Below, one piece after another: positions 18,416 to 29,938 of a DNA stretch of 64,000 bases; position 1 is the stretch's first letter; the number at the start of each line of letters is the position of its first letter. The stretch is from Duganella rivi (lineage in GTDB: Bacteria; Pseudomonadota; Gammaproteobacteria; Burkholderiales; Burkholderiaceae_D): positions 517,029 through 581,028 of the forward strand of contig NZ_WWCK01000006.1 of assembly GCF_009857435.1 (NCBI RefSeq). Reading direction: 5' to 3'. A program made the position numbers and the translations under genes. The notes beneath the pieces were generated by a model, which was not told the origin of the DNA, searched no databases, and worked only from the letters and a program-made list of their open reading frames with translations.

Positions 18416-20800
18416 TTAGAACTTGAAGTTGGCGGTCAGGCTGCCCGAACGCGGTGCGCCCGGGGTGTAGCGGTAGCCCGACTTGTTGATCGCTTGCACG
18501 TACTCTTTGTCAGCCAGGTTGTACACGTTCAGACGCAGGTCGATGTGCTTGTTGATCGGGTACGAAGCCATGGCGTCGAACACCCAGTACGAGTTGGCGT
18601 AAGCCGGGGTGCCAACAGCGCCGTCGGTGCCGCGTGCCAGCTTGTCGCTGAAGCGCGCGCCGCCGCCTACTTGCAGGCCGAACGGCAGGGTGTACGAAGT
18701 CCACAGCGTCAACGATTGCTTAGGCGTGTAGGTCAGCTGGTTGTCGCCGCTGGCGGTCACGACTTTACCCGACTCGACCTTGGTTTTCTGATGCACATAG
18801 CCGGCGCTGACCAGCCACTTCGGCAGGATCTCGCCGGTCAAGCCCAGCTCGATACCTTCCACGCGTTTCTTACCGGTCTGGTAGTACTGCGAGTCGACCG
18901 GATCTTGCTCCACTTCGTTTTTCACTTCGGTGCGGAACAGGGCCGCCGACAGCGCCAGTTTCTGGCCCAGCAGATCCCACTTGGTGCCCAGCTCGTAGTT
19001 GGTGGTCTCCTGTGGATCGAACTTCGGATTGGCCGCGCTGCTGGCCGAGGTGCTCAGGGCGAAGTTGGTGCCGCCAGGAGGCGCTTTCGACGACGCGACC
19101 AGCGCGTACACGCTGCTGTTGGCGGTTGGCTTGTACAGTGCCGACAGCTTGCCGTTGACCAGGTTGTCCGACGCTTCGATCGAGCTGGCAACCAGCGTGC
19201 CGATCGGGATCAGCTGCGGCTGGCCGGCGGCAGCTGCGGCTTGCACCGTGGTCGCGTTGTAGGTGGTGTTGTAGTGGTCAACGCGCACGCCGCCGTTGAA
19301 GATCCACTGCTCGCCGACCTTGATGGTGTCGAACACGTACAGGCTCTGGGTGTTGGTGGTGCCGTCGCTGCGGCCGCCGTTACGCTTCAGGTTGACCTGC
19401 GCCGAGGTGATCGGGGTGTTCGGGTTCGGGTGGTAGATACTGGTCGGTGGCAGGCCGGCAGTCGCTGCCGGGGCCGTGTTGGCATACGTGAAGTTGGTCT
19501 GCTTCTCGTTGGTCAGCTCGACGCCGCCCACCACGGTGTGCTTGAGCGCGCCAGTGGCGAAGTCAGCGGTCAGGGTGGTCTGGTTGGTCAGGATTTCGTT
19601 CAGCTGATCCTTGGTGGTCAGGTTGGTACGCGCCATGACCCAGTTGTCGGCGCCGGTGGCCGCGGTGTTCGCGTTCAGGTTGGTGTTGGTGGCCATGAAC
19701 GAGGTCAGCAGGTAATCCTGCTTGGTCTTGCCGTAGCGGCTGGTGTTGACCAGCTTGGCGCCGTTGGCGAAGTCGTGCTCAACCTTCACGGTGGCCATGT
19801 CGGCCTTGACGTTGTCGTGATCCAGCACCGAGCCGTAGAAGTTCTTCGGATCGACCGGAGCGGCGCCGGCCATGAACGAGAAGCTCTTGGCTGGACGGGC
19901 CGGCGCGGTTGGGGTGGCAGCCACGGCAGCGATGTCCGGTGGTGGCGTCCATCCCGGCAGGCCGATGGTCAGCACGCCGCCGTCAGGAATGTTGTTTTGC
20001 TTGACGTGGAAGTAGTTCAGGTAGACGCGTGTCGGCGAGTTCAGGCCGAAGGCGACCGATGGCGCCACGCCCCAGCGCTTGGCTTTGACGAAATCGCGGC
20101 CTGGGTTTTCGCTGTCTTGATCCAGCAGGTTCAGGCGGAAAGCGATGCCCGAATCAGCATCGATCACGGTGTTGATGTCGGCGGTAGCGCGGCGTTGCTT
20201 GCCGCTGCCCACGGTGGCCGAACCGCTGTAGGCGTTTTCCAGCTGTGGCTGTTTGCTGACCAGGTTGATCGAGCCGGTTGGCGAGGAGCGGCCGTTGTCG
20301 GTGCCGGCTGGGCCTTTCAGCACGTCGATTTGTTCGATGTTGAAGGTGTCGCGCGAGATCGAACCGATGTCGCGCACGCCGTCGACGTAGATGCTGCTCG
20401 AGGCGTCGAAGCCGCGCATGTAGATGGCGTCGCCGGTGTTGGTATTGCCGTTTTCACCGAGGAAGAACGCGCCCACGCCCGGGGTGTTGCGCAGCGCTTC
20501 GGTCAGGGTGGTGGCGCCTTGCTGCTCGATCAGTTCTTTCTTGATGACGGTCAGGGTCTGGGCGGTGTCGACCAGTTTTTCGGTGTACTTGGCGGAAGAA
20601 GCACGTTCGGCTTTGAAATCATTCTCGCGGCTGCCGTTGACCTGGACTTCTTGCAAAGTCTTGGTTTTCTCGGCGGCGTCCGGCGCGGTAACAGTGTCGG
20701 CAGCGTGGGCGGCCACTGGCAGCAACATTGCAGCCAATGCTGCGCTCATGTGTTGGTTAAAGCGCGTCTGCGCATGTTTGCGACTCTTGATCATTGCCAT
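18416..20800 (-). CDS. TonB-dependent siderophore receptor (Fiu-like)
   Basis: A 794-residue outer-membrane receptor. A signal peptide ends near residue 33 (PVAAHA). The plug domain shows the siderophore-receptor pattern TLTEALRNTPGVGAFFLGEN, IYMRGFDASSSIYVDGVRD and LKGPAGTDNGRSSPTGSINL. The beta-barrel follows and ends SGSLTANFKF with the terminal Phe needed for assembly. Similarity to catecholate receptors of the Fiu type is inferred from the plug and from the adjacent PiuC-type gene. A Fur box lies 71 bp before the start. Import needs TonB-ExbBD encoded elsewhere. Confidence 0.93.
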   Translation of the reverse strand: MAMIKSRKHAQTRFNQHMSAALAAMLLPVAAHAADTVTAPDAAEKTKTLQEVQVNGSRENDFKAERASSAKYTEKLVDTAQTLTVIKKELIEQQGATTLTEALRNTPGVGAFFLGENGNTNTGDAIYMRGFDASSSIYVDGVRDIGSISRDTFNIEQIDVLKGPAGTDNGRSSPTGSINLVSKQPQLENAYSGSATVGSGKQRRATADINTVIDADSGIAFRLNLLDQDSENPGRDFVKAKRWGVAPSVAFGLNSPTRVYLNYFHVKQNNIPDGGVLTIGLPGWTPPPDIAAVAATPTAPARPAKSFSFMAGAAPVDPKNFYGSVLDHDNVKADMATVKVEHDFANGAKLVNTSRYGKTKQDYLLTSFMATNTNLNANTAATGADNWVMARTNLTTKDQLNEILTNQTTLTADFATGALKHTVVGGVELTNEKQTNFTYANTAPAATAGLPPTSIYHPNPNTPITSAQVNLKRNGGRSDGTTNTQSLYVFDTIKVGEQWIFNGGVRVDHYNTTYNATTVQAAAAAGQPQLIPIGTLVASSIEASDNLVNGKLSALYKPTANSSVYALVASSKAPPGGTNFALSTSASSAANPKFDPQETTNYELGTKWDLLGQKLALSAALFRTEVKNEVEQDPVDSQYYQTGKKRVEGIELGLTGEILPKWLVSAGYVHQKTKVESGKVVTASGDNQLTYTPKQSLTLWTSYTLPFGLQVGGGARFSDKLARGTDGAVGTPAYANSYWVFDAMASYPINKHIDLRLNVYNLADKEYVQAINKSGYRYTPGAPRSGSLTANFKF

Positions 20801-20870
20801 TTGCTTCTTTCCGTTCGTAAATGTGAGTAAAAGAATAGGAAAGATTGTAACAATAAAATGCCGTAACGTA

Positions 20871-20889
20871 AATGCGAATTATTATCAAT
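20871..20889 (-). promoter_or_regulatory. Fur box upstream of the siderophore receptor
   Basis: On the minus strand the sequence is ATTGATAATAATTCGCATT, which matches the common proteobacterial Fur site (GATAATGATAATCATTATC core pattern, with ATAAT-ATT arms). It is 71 bp upstream of the receptor start codon, so iron repression through Fur is expected. Confidence 0.75.
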
Positions 20890-20946
20890 ATGATTCAGAG
20901 GCGCGCGACGGCAAGGAAAAGCGTTGTAGAAACGCTAAAAAGCTAC

Positions 20947-24606
<3,660 letters not shown>

Positions 24607-24667
24607 ATCATCCTTGATGTATGCGGGGCTGGGTCGATTCTCCTATCAATGGCTTACCTTGGCAAGA

Positions 24668-24701
24668 AAGAAAAAGCCAGCGTGCACAAGGCGCGCTGGC
24701 T
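24668..24701 (-). terminator. Terminator of the alpha/beta hydrolase gene
   Basis: On the minus strand AGCCAGCG and CGCTGGCT pair as an 8-bp stem (24675-24682 with 24694-24701), followed by TTTTTCTTTC. It lies about 20 bp past the hydrolase stop codon. Confidence 0.8.
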
Positions 24702-24722
24702 TGCTTGCTACATGAAACTGTA

Positions 24723-25469
24723 TTAACGCTGTGCTGCGGCGATGATCACTTCAGCCACCTTGGCCGGCTGCGATACCATCGGCACGTGGCTGGTTGCCAG
24801 CGTGGTGGTGGTGGCGTTGATCTTCTTCGCAAACGCTTGTTGCAGTTCCGGCGCGATCATACGGTCTTTGCTGGCAGCGATGTAGTAGCTCGGTTTGTTT
24901 TTCCATGCTGCCACGGTGGTGGTCTCGCCGAAAGCCTTGAGTGCGATTGGGCCTTGGGTGGCGTAGATCAGCGAGGCGGTCGCTGGCGATACGTCTTGCG
25001 CAAAGTTTTTAGCGACCGAGTCAGCTGGCAGCCAGGCGTAGCCGGTAGCATCGACTTGCAGGGTAGCGATGCCAGGTGGCACAGCGTAGTCTTTGCCGAG
25101 GTTGCCGGTAGCTTCGCCTTCCGACGGAGCGAAGGCTGCCACGTAGACCAGCGCCTTGATCTTGTCGCTGGTGCCGGCTTGGGTAATCACGGTGCCGCCC
25201 CACGAGTGGCCGACCAGAACGACCTTGCCGGTTTGTGCGTCAACTACGCGCTGGGTAGCGGTCACGTCGTCAGCCAGCGAGCTCAGCGGGTTCTGCACGG
25301 CGACCACTTTGTAGCCTTTAGCGTGCAGCAGAGGAATCACCTTTTCCCAGCTGGAGCCGTCAGCAAACGCGCCGTGCACCAGCACGATGGTGGTGTCGTT
25401 AGCAGGAGCAGCAGCGTGAGCGAAAGCGGTGGCGGCCAGCAGAGCGGAAGCGATCAGAGTGCGTTTCAT
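24723..25469 (-). CDS. Exported alpha/beta hydrolase (EstC/salicylate esterase-like)
   Basis: A 248-residue protein with a Sec signal peptide (residues 1-20, cleavage after AFAHA). The mature part begins with the alpha/beta hydrolase core TTIVLVHGAFADGSSWEKVI, has the nucleophile elbow VLVGHSWGGTV (Ser in GHSWG) and the C-terminal catalytic His in ATSHVPMVSQP. This resembles small esterases of the methyl-salicylate/pyrethroid type. The start at 25469 has AAGGAA 7 nt upstream. A strong-looking promoter and two palindromic sites precede it, and an OhrR/MarR-type gene lies upstream on the same strand. Confidence 0.9.
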   Translation of the reverse strand: MKRTLIASALLAATAFAHAAAPANDTTIVLVHGAFADGSSWEKVIPLLHAKGYKVVAVQNPLSSLADDVTATQRVVDAQTGKVVLVGHSWGGTVITQAGTSDKIKALVYVAAFAPSEGEATGNLGKDYAVPPGIATLQVDATGYAWLPADSVAKNFAQDVSPATASLIYATQGPIALKAFGETTTVAAWKNKPSYYIAASKDRMIAPELQQAFAKKINATTTTLATSHVPMVSQPAKVAEVIIAAAQR

Positions 25470-25500
25470 GGTAATTCCTTTCAAGGTTACACGCTATTAG

Positions 25501-25593
25501 TTAGCGCGCTAAGTGTTTGTCTTTAAAAAACGCGCCTTGTTTAAGCCGCGTCCATGAACCGTAATATAGTGCACAAATAATTAGTGCGCAAGT
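25501..25593 (-). promoter_or_regulatory. Promoter of the hydrolase with two MarR/OhrR-like operators
   Basis: On the minus strand TTGCGC (25586-25591) and TATATT (25563-25568) are separated by 17 bp, a good sigma-70 promoter for the hydrolase. The palindrome TTAGCGCGCTAA lies at 25501-25512, downstream of the likely transcription start. A degenerate relative, ATTAGTGCGCAAGT (25580-25593), overlaps the -35 box. Their size and symmetry fit a MarR-family repressor such as the one encoded at 25793-26227; that link is inferred. Confidence 0.55.
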
Positions 25594-25629
25594 TAATTTT
25601 AAAATTTTTTTGAGTCTGTTGTTTTTGAC

Positions 25630-25787
25630 GGGGTTGACGCTGCATGTTGCTTTAAAAGTTCGCGGCACCACCCTAACCCGCACACCGCTGCAGCCAGGGT
25701 CTGACCCCGTACGGGGTCAGACCCTTTCGTTCGGGGTGCTTTTCAAGCTAGTAGTTGAAGGCCCACCAGGACTCATTATGGTACCCC
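25630..25787. repeat. 158-bp palindromic dispersed element, copy A
   Basis: Starts GGGGTTGACG and ends GGTACCCC, so the ends are short inverted repeats (GGGGT). The centre, 25696-25725, is a perfect 30-bp palindrome made of GGGTCTGACCC, CGTACG and GGGTCAGACCC, each itself palindromic around its middle. It ends 5 bp from the stop codon of the OhrR-type gene and is oriented opposite to copies B and C on this strand. The sequence between centre and GGGGTTGACG end is conserved in all copies; the other half varies more. Confidence 0.85.
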
Positions 25788-25792
25788 GCCAT

Positions 25793-26227
25793 TCAAGGGC
25801 CGAGGTTTTGGTTGAGTTTGCCCAGGTTGCGCATCAGGGAGGCGACTTCTTCGTTCTCGATCGAGCACTGGGCGGCGAAGTCCTGGCTGACCTTGAGGGC
25901 GGCGGCGCGCAGGGCCTGGCCGGCCGGGGTCAAGGTCAGGACGCGGTTGCGCTCGTCGCGCGGGTCGCGGCTACGGATCAAATAGCCCTCCGCTTCCAGC
26001 CGCTTGACCACCGGCGTGACCGAACCGGAATCCTGCTGCAGGCGCTGCGCCACGTCTTTCAGGCCCAGTCCGTCCTGCTCCCACAGCACCACCATCACCA
26101 GGTATTGTGGATAAGTCAGGTTGAGGGCGGTCAGCAGCGGCTTGTAGGTTTGGGTCATCTTCAGCGAGGTGCTGTAGATTAAAAAACACAAGTGCTGATC
26201 CAGTGTGGGTGGCTTGGGCAGGGTCAT
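25793..26227 (-). CDS. MarR-family regulator, OhrR-like
   Basis: A 144-residue regulator. The N-terminal LDQHLCFLIYSTSLKMTQTY places a Cys where OhrR proteins have their peroxide-reactive cysteine, and LNLTYPQYLVMVVLWEQDG is typical of OhrR. The winged helix follows (LKDVAQRLQQDSGSVTPVVK, then RSRDPRDERNRVLTLT). OhrR represses an organic-hydroperoxide resistance gene until its Cys is oxidised; no ohr gene is adjacent, and the nearest candidate target is the hydrolase downstream. Start at 26227; the open frame extends 14 codons more without support. Confidence 0.85.
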   Translation of the reverse strand: MTLPKPPTLDQHLCFLIYSTSLKMTQTYKPLLTALNLTYPQYLVMVVLWEQDGLGLKDVAQRLQQDSGSVTPVVKRLEAEGYLIRSRDPRDERNRVLTLTPAGQALRAAALKVSQDFAAQCSIENEEVASLMRNLGKLNQNLGP

Positions 26228-26330
26228 GACCGCTAGCCTAACAAAATATTTTTCTGCGCGCGAATCCAAATGCGATTTCCCCGCCTCTTAGTAGCCGAGG
26301 GACTTCCTCGATCACACTTTGGAGAGCAAA

Positions 26331-26552
26331 ATGTTCTACGTTAAAAATGTACCAACCTGGGAACGCGCGCTGCGCATCGTGCTGGGCCTGATCGCTATCT
26401 ACGCCGGTTTCACTCTGCTGGGCGGCATCTGGGGTACGGTGGTGGCGTTGTCGGCCGCTGGTATCGTGGCGTCCGGCCTGTTCGGTTTTTGCCCGATGTG
26501 CGCCATGGTCGGCCGTCGCCTCGATAAGGCGGCCAAACAAGGAAAACTATGA
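26331..26552 (+). CDS. DUF2892 inner-membrane protein
   Basis: A 73-residue protein with two hydrophobic helices (about 17-33 and 38-58) separated by a glycine-rich turn, in the DUF2892/YgaP-type membrane domain pattern: NVPTWERALRIVLG, then LFGFCPMCAMVGRR with a CPMC motif. The start at 26331 has GGAG 8 nt upstream. In YgaP the same domain follows a rhodanese, which is absent here. The stop overlaps the start of a sigma factor gene (ATGA), so the two are translated together. Confidence 0.85.
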   Translation: MFYVKNVPTWERALRIVLGLIAIYAGFTLLGGIWGTVVALSAAGIVASGLFGFCPMCAMVGRRLDKAAKQGKL

Positions 26553-27067
26553 GTCTGGCGGAACAGCATTTACCGGTATTGAACGCCGCCCACAGCGGCG
26601 ACCCAGCGGCGCTGGCCCAGCTGTTGCGGCTATGCCAGCCCGATATCCGCCGCTACGCCCAGCGCAATTGCCTGATCGGCGACGTCGACGACGCGGTGCA
26701 GGAAGCGCTGCTGGTGTTGTCGCGCCGGCTGTCGTCAGTGCGCATGTTGGCGGCATTCTCCGGTTGGCTGTTCCAGGTTGTGAAGCGCGAGTGCCACCGT
26801 CTCGGCCGCGCCGCCCTCGGCCACGATCCGTGGGACGATGAACGCGCCGAGCAATGGCTGGCCAGCCAGGACACGGCCGGCTTGCGCGTCGAACTGATCC
26901 GCGCGCTGGAATCCCTTCCTGCGGACTATCTAAAAGTCGTACTGTTGCGGGACTTTGCAGAGATGTCGATTGCTGAAATCGCCGAGGAAACCGGCGAATC
27001 CGTGGCTGCCGTGAAGAGCCGCTTGCACCGCGCAAGGCAGATGGCGCGCGAATACCTGATTGGATGA
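26549..27067 (+). CDS. ECF-type sigma-70 family factor
   Basis: A 172-residue protein with region 2 (LCQPDIRRYAQRNCLIGDVDDAVQEALLVLSRRL) and region 4 (ALESLPADYLKVVLLRDFAE, then SIAEIAEETGESVAAVKSRL HRAR). No anti-sigma gene is adjacent; instead the gene is translationally coupled to a DUF2892 membrane protein, whose CPMC motif could in principle tether or sense for it. That partnership is inference. fnr follows on the same strand after 46 bp. Confidence 0.88.
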   Translation: MSLAEQHLPVLNAAHSGDPAALAQLLRLCQPDIRRYAQRNCLIGDVDDAVQEALLVLSRRLSSVRMLAAFSGWLFQVVKRECHRLGRAALGHDPWDDERAEQWLASQDTAGLRVELIRALESLPADYLKVVLLRDFAEMSIAEIAEETGESVAAVKSRLHRARQMAREYLIG

Positions 27068-27113
27068 CTGCGGAATCGGCACGCAATCGCGGTTGATGGG
27101 CTACACTAGCCGC

Positions 27114-27872
27114 ATGATACGAGAACTTCCTTCGCTGGTACTGCCCGGCGCGACGATCGAGATCCTCAAGGCCAGCTGTGCCTCGTGCAGCATGCACCAG
27201 CTTTGCCTGCCGATGGGGTTGGACAACAACGACATGGAGCGGCTCGACGAGATCATCGGCCGCCGCCGCAAGGTGCCGCGCGGCGGGACGCTGTTCCGCA
27301 TTGGCGACACTTTCCAGAATTTGTACGCGATTCGTCTCGGCCATTTCAAAACCTACCAGGTGAACCGCGAAGGCGCGGAGCAAATCACCGGCTTCCAGAT
27401 GGCCGGCGAGCTGCTGGGCATGGACGCCATCAGCGCCGACGAGCACCATTGCACCGCCGTCGCGCTGGAAGACAGCGAAGTGTGCGAGATTCCTTTCGCC
27501 ACGCTGCAGCAGCTACTGGCCGAAATGCCAACCTTGCTGCGCCACTTCCACCGCATGATGAGCCAGGAAATCACGCGCGAGCAAAGCGTGATGCTGTTGC
27601 TGGGGAATATGCAGGCGACCCAGCGCTTTGCCGCGTTCCTGGTCAACCTGTCGTCGCGCTACGAGGCGCGCGGCTATTCGCCGAACACCTTCCAGCTGCG
27701 CATGTCGCGCGAGGAAATCGGCAACTACCTCGGCTTGACTATTGAGAGTATCAGCCGCTTGCTGTCCAAGTTTAAGAAAGAAGGCTTGGTACGCGTCAGC
27801 AACCGCGAGATCGAGCTGCTCGATCCGCGTATGCTGAAGGCGATTACGGCAGGTACCGAAACCTGCGGCTAA
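27114..27872 (+). CDS. fnr: FNR-type oxygen-responsive regulator
   Basis: A Crp/FNR family protein of about 252 residues that binds a 4Fe-4S cluster through CASCSMHQLC near the N-terminus and a distant Cys in EHHCTAVALE. The cyclic-nucleotide-like fold is followed by the winged helix with MSREEIGNYLGLTIESISRLLS; E-x-x-S-R recognises TTGAT half-sites. The start is not certain: 27096 is also possible. A TACACT hexamer ends 6 nt before the ATG at 27114 and no ribosome site is seen, so a leaderless message is possible. FNR boxes occur before ccoN and before the chemoreceptor gene in this window. Confidence 0.93.
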   Translation: MIRELPSLVLPGATIEILKASCASCSMHQLCLPMGLDNNDMERLDEIIGRRRKVPRGGTLFRIGDTFQNLYAIRLGHFKTYQVNREGAEQITGFQMAGELLGMDAISADEHHCTAVALEDSEVCEIPFATLQQLLAEMPTLLRHFHRMMSQEITREQSVMLLLGNMQATQRFAAFLVNLSSRYEARGYSPNTFQLRMSREEIGNYLGLTIESISRLLSKFKKEGLVRVSNREIELLDPRMLKAITAGTETCG

Positions 27873-27881
27873 TCCATCGAC

Positions 27882-28040
27882 GGGGTACGGAAGATGAGTA
27901 GCCTTTGGCACCTCATTGCTATCCTAAAAAGTACCCCGAACGAAAGGGTCAGACCCCGTACGGGGTCTGACCCTGGCCGCAGCGGTGTGCGGGTTGGGTT
28001 GGTGCCGCAGACTTTTAAAGCGGCATGCAACGTCAACCCC
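27882..28040. repeat. 158-bp palindromic dispersed element, copy B
   Basis: Same element as at 25630 and 63229, here reversed relative to copy A. It fills the space between two convergent genes: 9 bp after the fnr stop and 3 bp from the ccoH stop. Its 30-bp palindrome is at 27945-27974. The two middle bases of the 11-bp arms are exchanged relative to copies A and C (GGGTCAGACCC first, GGGTCTGACCC second), so the palindrome stays perfect. Confidence 0.85.
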
Positions 28041-28043
28041 ATC

Positions 28044-28541
28044 TCAATCAGGCAGCAGCGCAACGCCGCGCTGCGCCGGCCAGCTCCATGATCCGGCCAA
28101 GCGCCACTCGCGCTTCGGCCCTTCCACCAGCACGATCCAGCGGCTGCGTTCCAGCAGCGGCAAGCTGGCGCTGAACGTCCCGTTCTCATCGGGCACCAGC
28201 ACCAGCTTGATATCCTTCTCCGGCAGCGTCGCATGCGAGAGATGCAGCAGCAGCGTGCCGCTATCCTTGCGGTTGATACGCCCGCTTAAAGTACCGGTGA
28301 CTGCGTCGTAGCCGAGAGCCACCGACAAGCCCAACTGGGCCGCTACGTGATCGCGCCGCAAGTCTTGGTTGATAGCCTTGCCCTGCTTGTAGTAATCGCC
28401 AACCACCAGCGCGTCCGGTGCGGAGACCGCCAAATAGCCGGTGTAAATGCTGGCCACCGCCACCAGCGCCGGCCCGGCCATCAACAGCCACGGCCAGCGT
28501 TGCTTCCACCACGGCGTAACCGGAAAAGTCAGTGTACTCAT
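28044..28541 (-). CDS. ccoH: FixH/CcoH family protein
   Basis: A 165-residue protein with one N-terminal transmembrane helix (WPWLLMAGPALVAVASIYTGYL) and a periplasmic beta-rich domain, as in FixH/CcoH, which is needed for assembly of cbb3 oxidase. It contains the family's VVGDYYKQGKAINQDLRRD segment. It is the last gene of the ccoNOQPGH run, 11 bp after ccoG. Gene symbol is given from position and family. Confidence 0.88.
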   Translation of the reverse strand: MSTLTFPVTPWWKQRWPWLLMAGPALVAVASIYTGYLAVSAPDALVVGDYYKQGKAINQDLRRDHVAAQLGLSVALGYDAVTGTLSGRINRKDSGTLLLHLSHATLPEKDIKLVLVPDENGTFSASLPLLERSRWIVLVEGPKREWRLAGSWSWPAQRGVALLPD

Positions 28542-28552
28542 GAAAACACTCC

Positions 28553-29938
28553 TTAGCGCGGCACAATGAAGACCGCGGATTCTTTCACGTGCAGCGACGG
28601 ATCGTCGGCTGCGCTCAGTGTCACTTCAATCTTGTTCGAGCCGGGATGGCCGGCGCCGTGCGCTGTGCGCAGACGGATCGGATAGCTGCGGGTTTCGGTC
28701 GCGCCAACCATGACGTGGTCGGCAGTCACTTGCGCCACCGTGTCGATGCCACTGACTTCAATCTTGTACAGGTGCGCCTTCTCGGACGTGTTCATGATCT
28801 GCAAGCGGTAGACGTTTTCGATCATGCCGTCCTCCACCTCGCGCCCCATCGAGCCACGGTCGCGGATCACGTCCAGCTTGAGCGGCGTGCGCAGGAATAG
28901 CGCGGTGCAGGTCGCCAGCACGATCAAGCCCAGCACGGCGGTGTAAATCTTCACGCGCGGGCGGAAGGCGCGCAAGCGGATCTCGGTCGGCGTTAAATGA
29001 TCTTCCATCGCGCGTTCAGTGCTGTAGCGGATCAAGCCGCGCGCTTGACCTGTTTTGTCCATCACGCCGTTGCAAGCATCCACACAAGCAGCACAGCCGA
29101 TGCACTCGTATTGCAGGCCATGGCGAATATCGATGCCGGTCGGGCACACCTGCACGCACAGCGAGCAATCGATGCATGAACCGCCATTGCCATGCGCGTT
29201 CTTGGACAGCGGACCACGCGGTTCGCCGCGCTTGGCGTCGTAGGTGATGATCAGCGTATCGCGGTCAAACATCGAGCTCTGGAAGCGCGCATACGGACAC
29301 ATGTACTTGCACACTTGCTCGCGCATCCAGCCGGCGTTGCCGTACGTGGCAAAGCTGTAGAACACCACCCAGAACCATTCCCACGGGCCGAAGTTGAGCG
29401 TCGCCACTTCGCCCATCAACTGCGTAATCGGCGTGAAGTAGCCGACGAAGGTAAAGCCAGTCCACAACGCCACCGCGCCCCACGCCAAATGCTTGGCAGT
29501 CTTCTTGCTGAATTTTCGCAGCGACGGCGGCTGCCGATCCAACGCAATGCGCGCGCTGCGCTTGCCTTCAATCTGGCGTTCTATCCACAGGAAGATTTCG
29601 GTGTACACCGTTTGCGGACAAGCGAAACCGCACCACACGCGCCCCGCCACCGCCGTCGCCAGGAACAGCAAGTAGGCGCTGATAATCAGCAGCGCCGCGA
29701 GGTAGATAAAGTCCTGCGGCCACAGCACCAGTCCAAAGATGTAGAACTTGCGCGCACCCAGATCGAACAGCAGCGCTTGCCGGCCGTTCCACTGCAACCA
29801 AGGCGTGCAGTAGAACGCCAGCTGCGTCAGCCAGACGAACAGCCAGCGCAGGCGCGCGTAGCGGCCATCTGTCTCGCGAGGATAAATCTCCTCGCGCGCG
29901 GCGTACATCTTGATGACTTGTGGCTGCGGGGCGTTCAT
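28553..29938 (-). CDS. ccoG: Cytochrome c oxidase accessory protein CcoG (RdxA/FixG)
   Basis: A 461-residue membrane protein with several helices in the first half, the motif GFACPQTVYTEIFLW, and two ferredoxin-like 4Fe-4S motifs, CIDCSLCVQVCPTGIDI and CIGCAACVDACN. A periplasmic immunoglobulin-like C-terminal domain follows. CcoG reduces cupric copper for CcoN loading in cbb3 oxidase assembly. The gene overlaps the end of ccoP by 4 bp. Confidence 0.95.
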   Translation of the reverse strand: MNAPQPQVIKMYAAREEIYPRETDGRYARLRWLFVWLTQLAFYCTPWLQWNGRQALLFDLGARKFYIFGLVLWPQDFIYLAALLIISAYLLFLATAVAGRVWCGFACPQTVYTEIFLWIERQIEGKRSARIALDRQPPSLRKFSKKTAKHLAWGAVALWTGFTFVGYFTPITQLMGEVATLNFGPWEWFWVVFYSFATYGNAGWMREQVCKYMCPYARFQSSMFDRDTLIITYDAKRGEPRGPLSKNAHGNGGSCIDCSLCVQVCPTGIDIRHGLQYECIGCAACVDACNGVMDKTGQARGLIRYSTERAMEDHLTPTEIRLRAFRPRVKIYTAVLGLIVLATCTALFLRTPLKLDVIRDRGSMGREVEDGMIENVYRLQIMNTSEKAHLYKIEVSGIDTVAQVTADHVMVGATETRSYPIRLRTAHGAGHPGSNKIEVTLSAADDPSLHVKESAVFIVPR

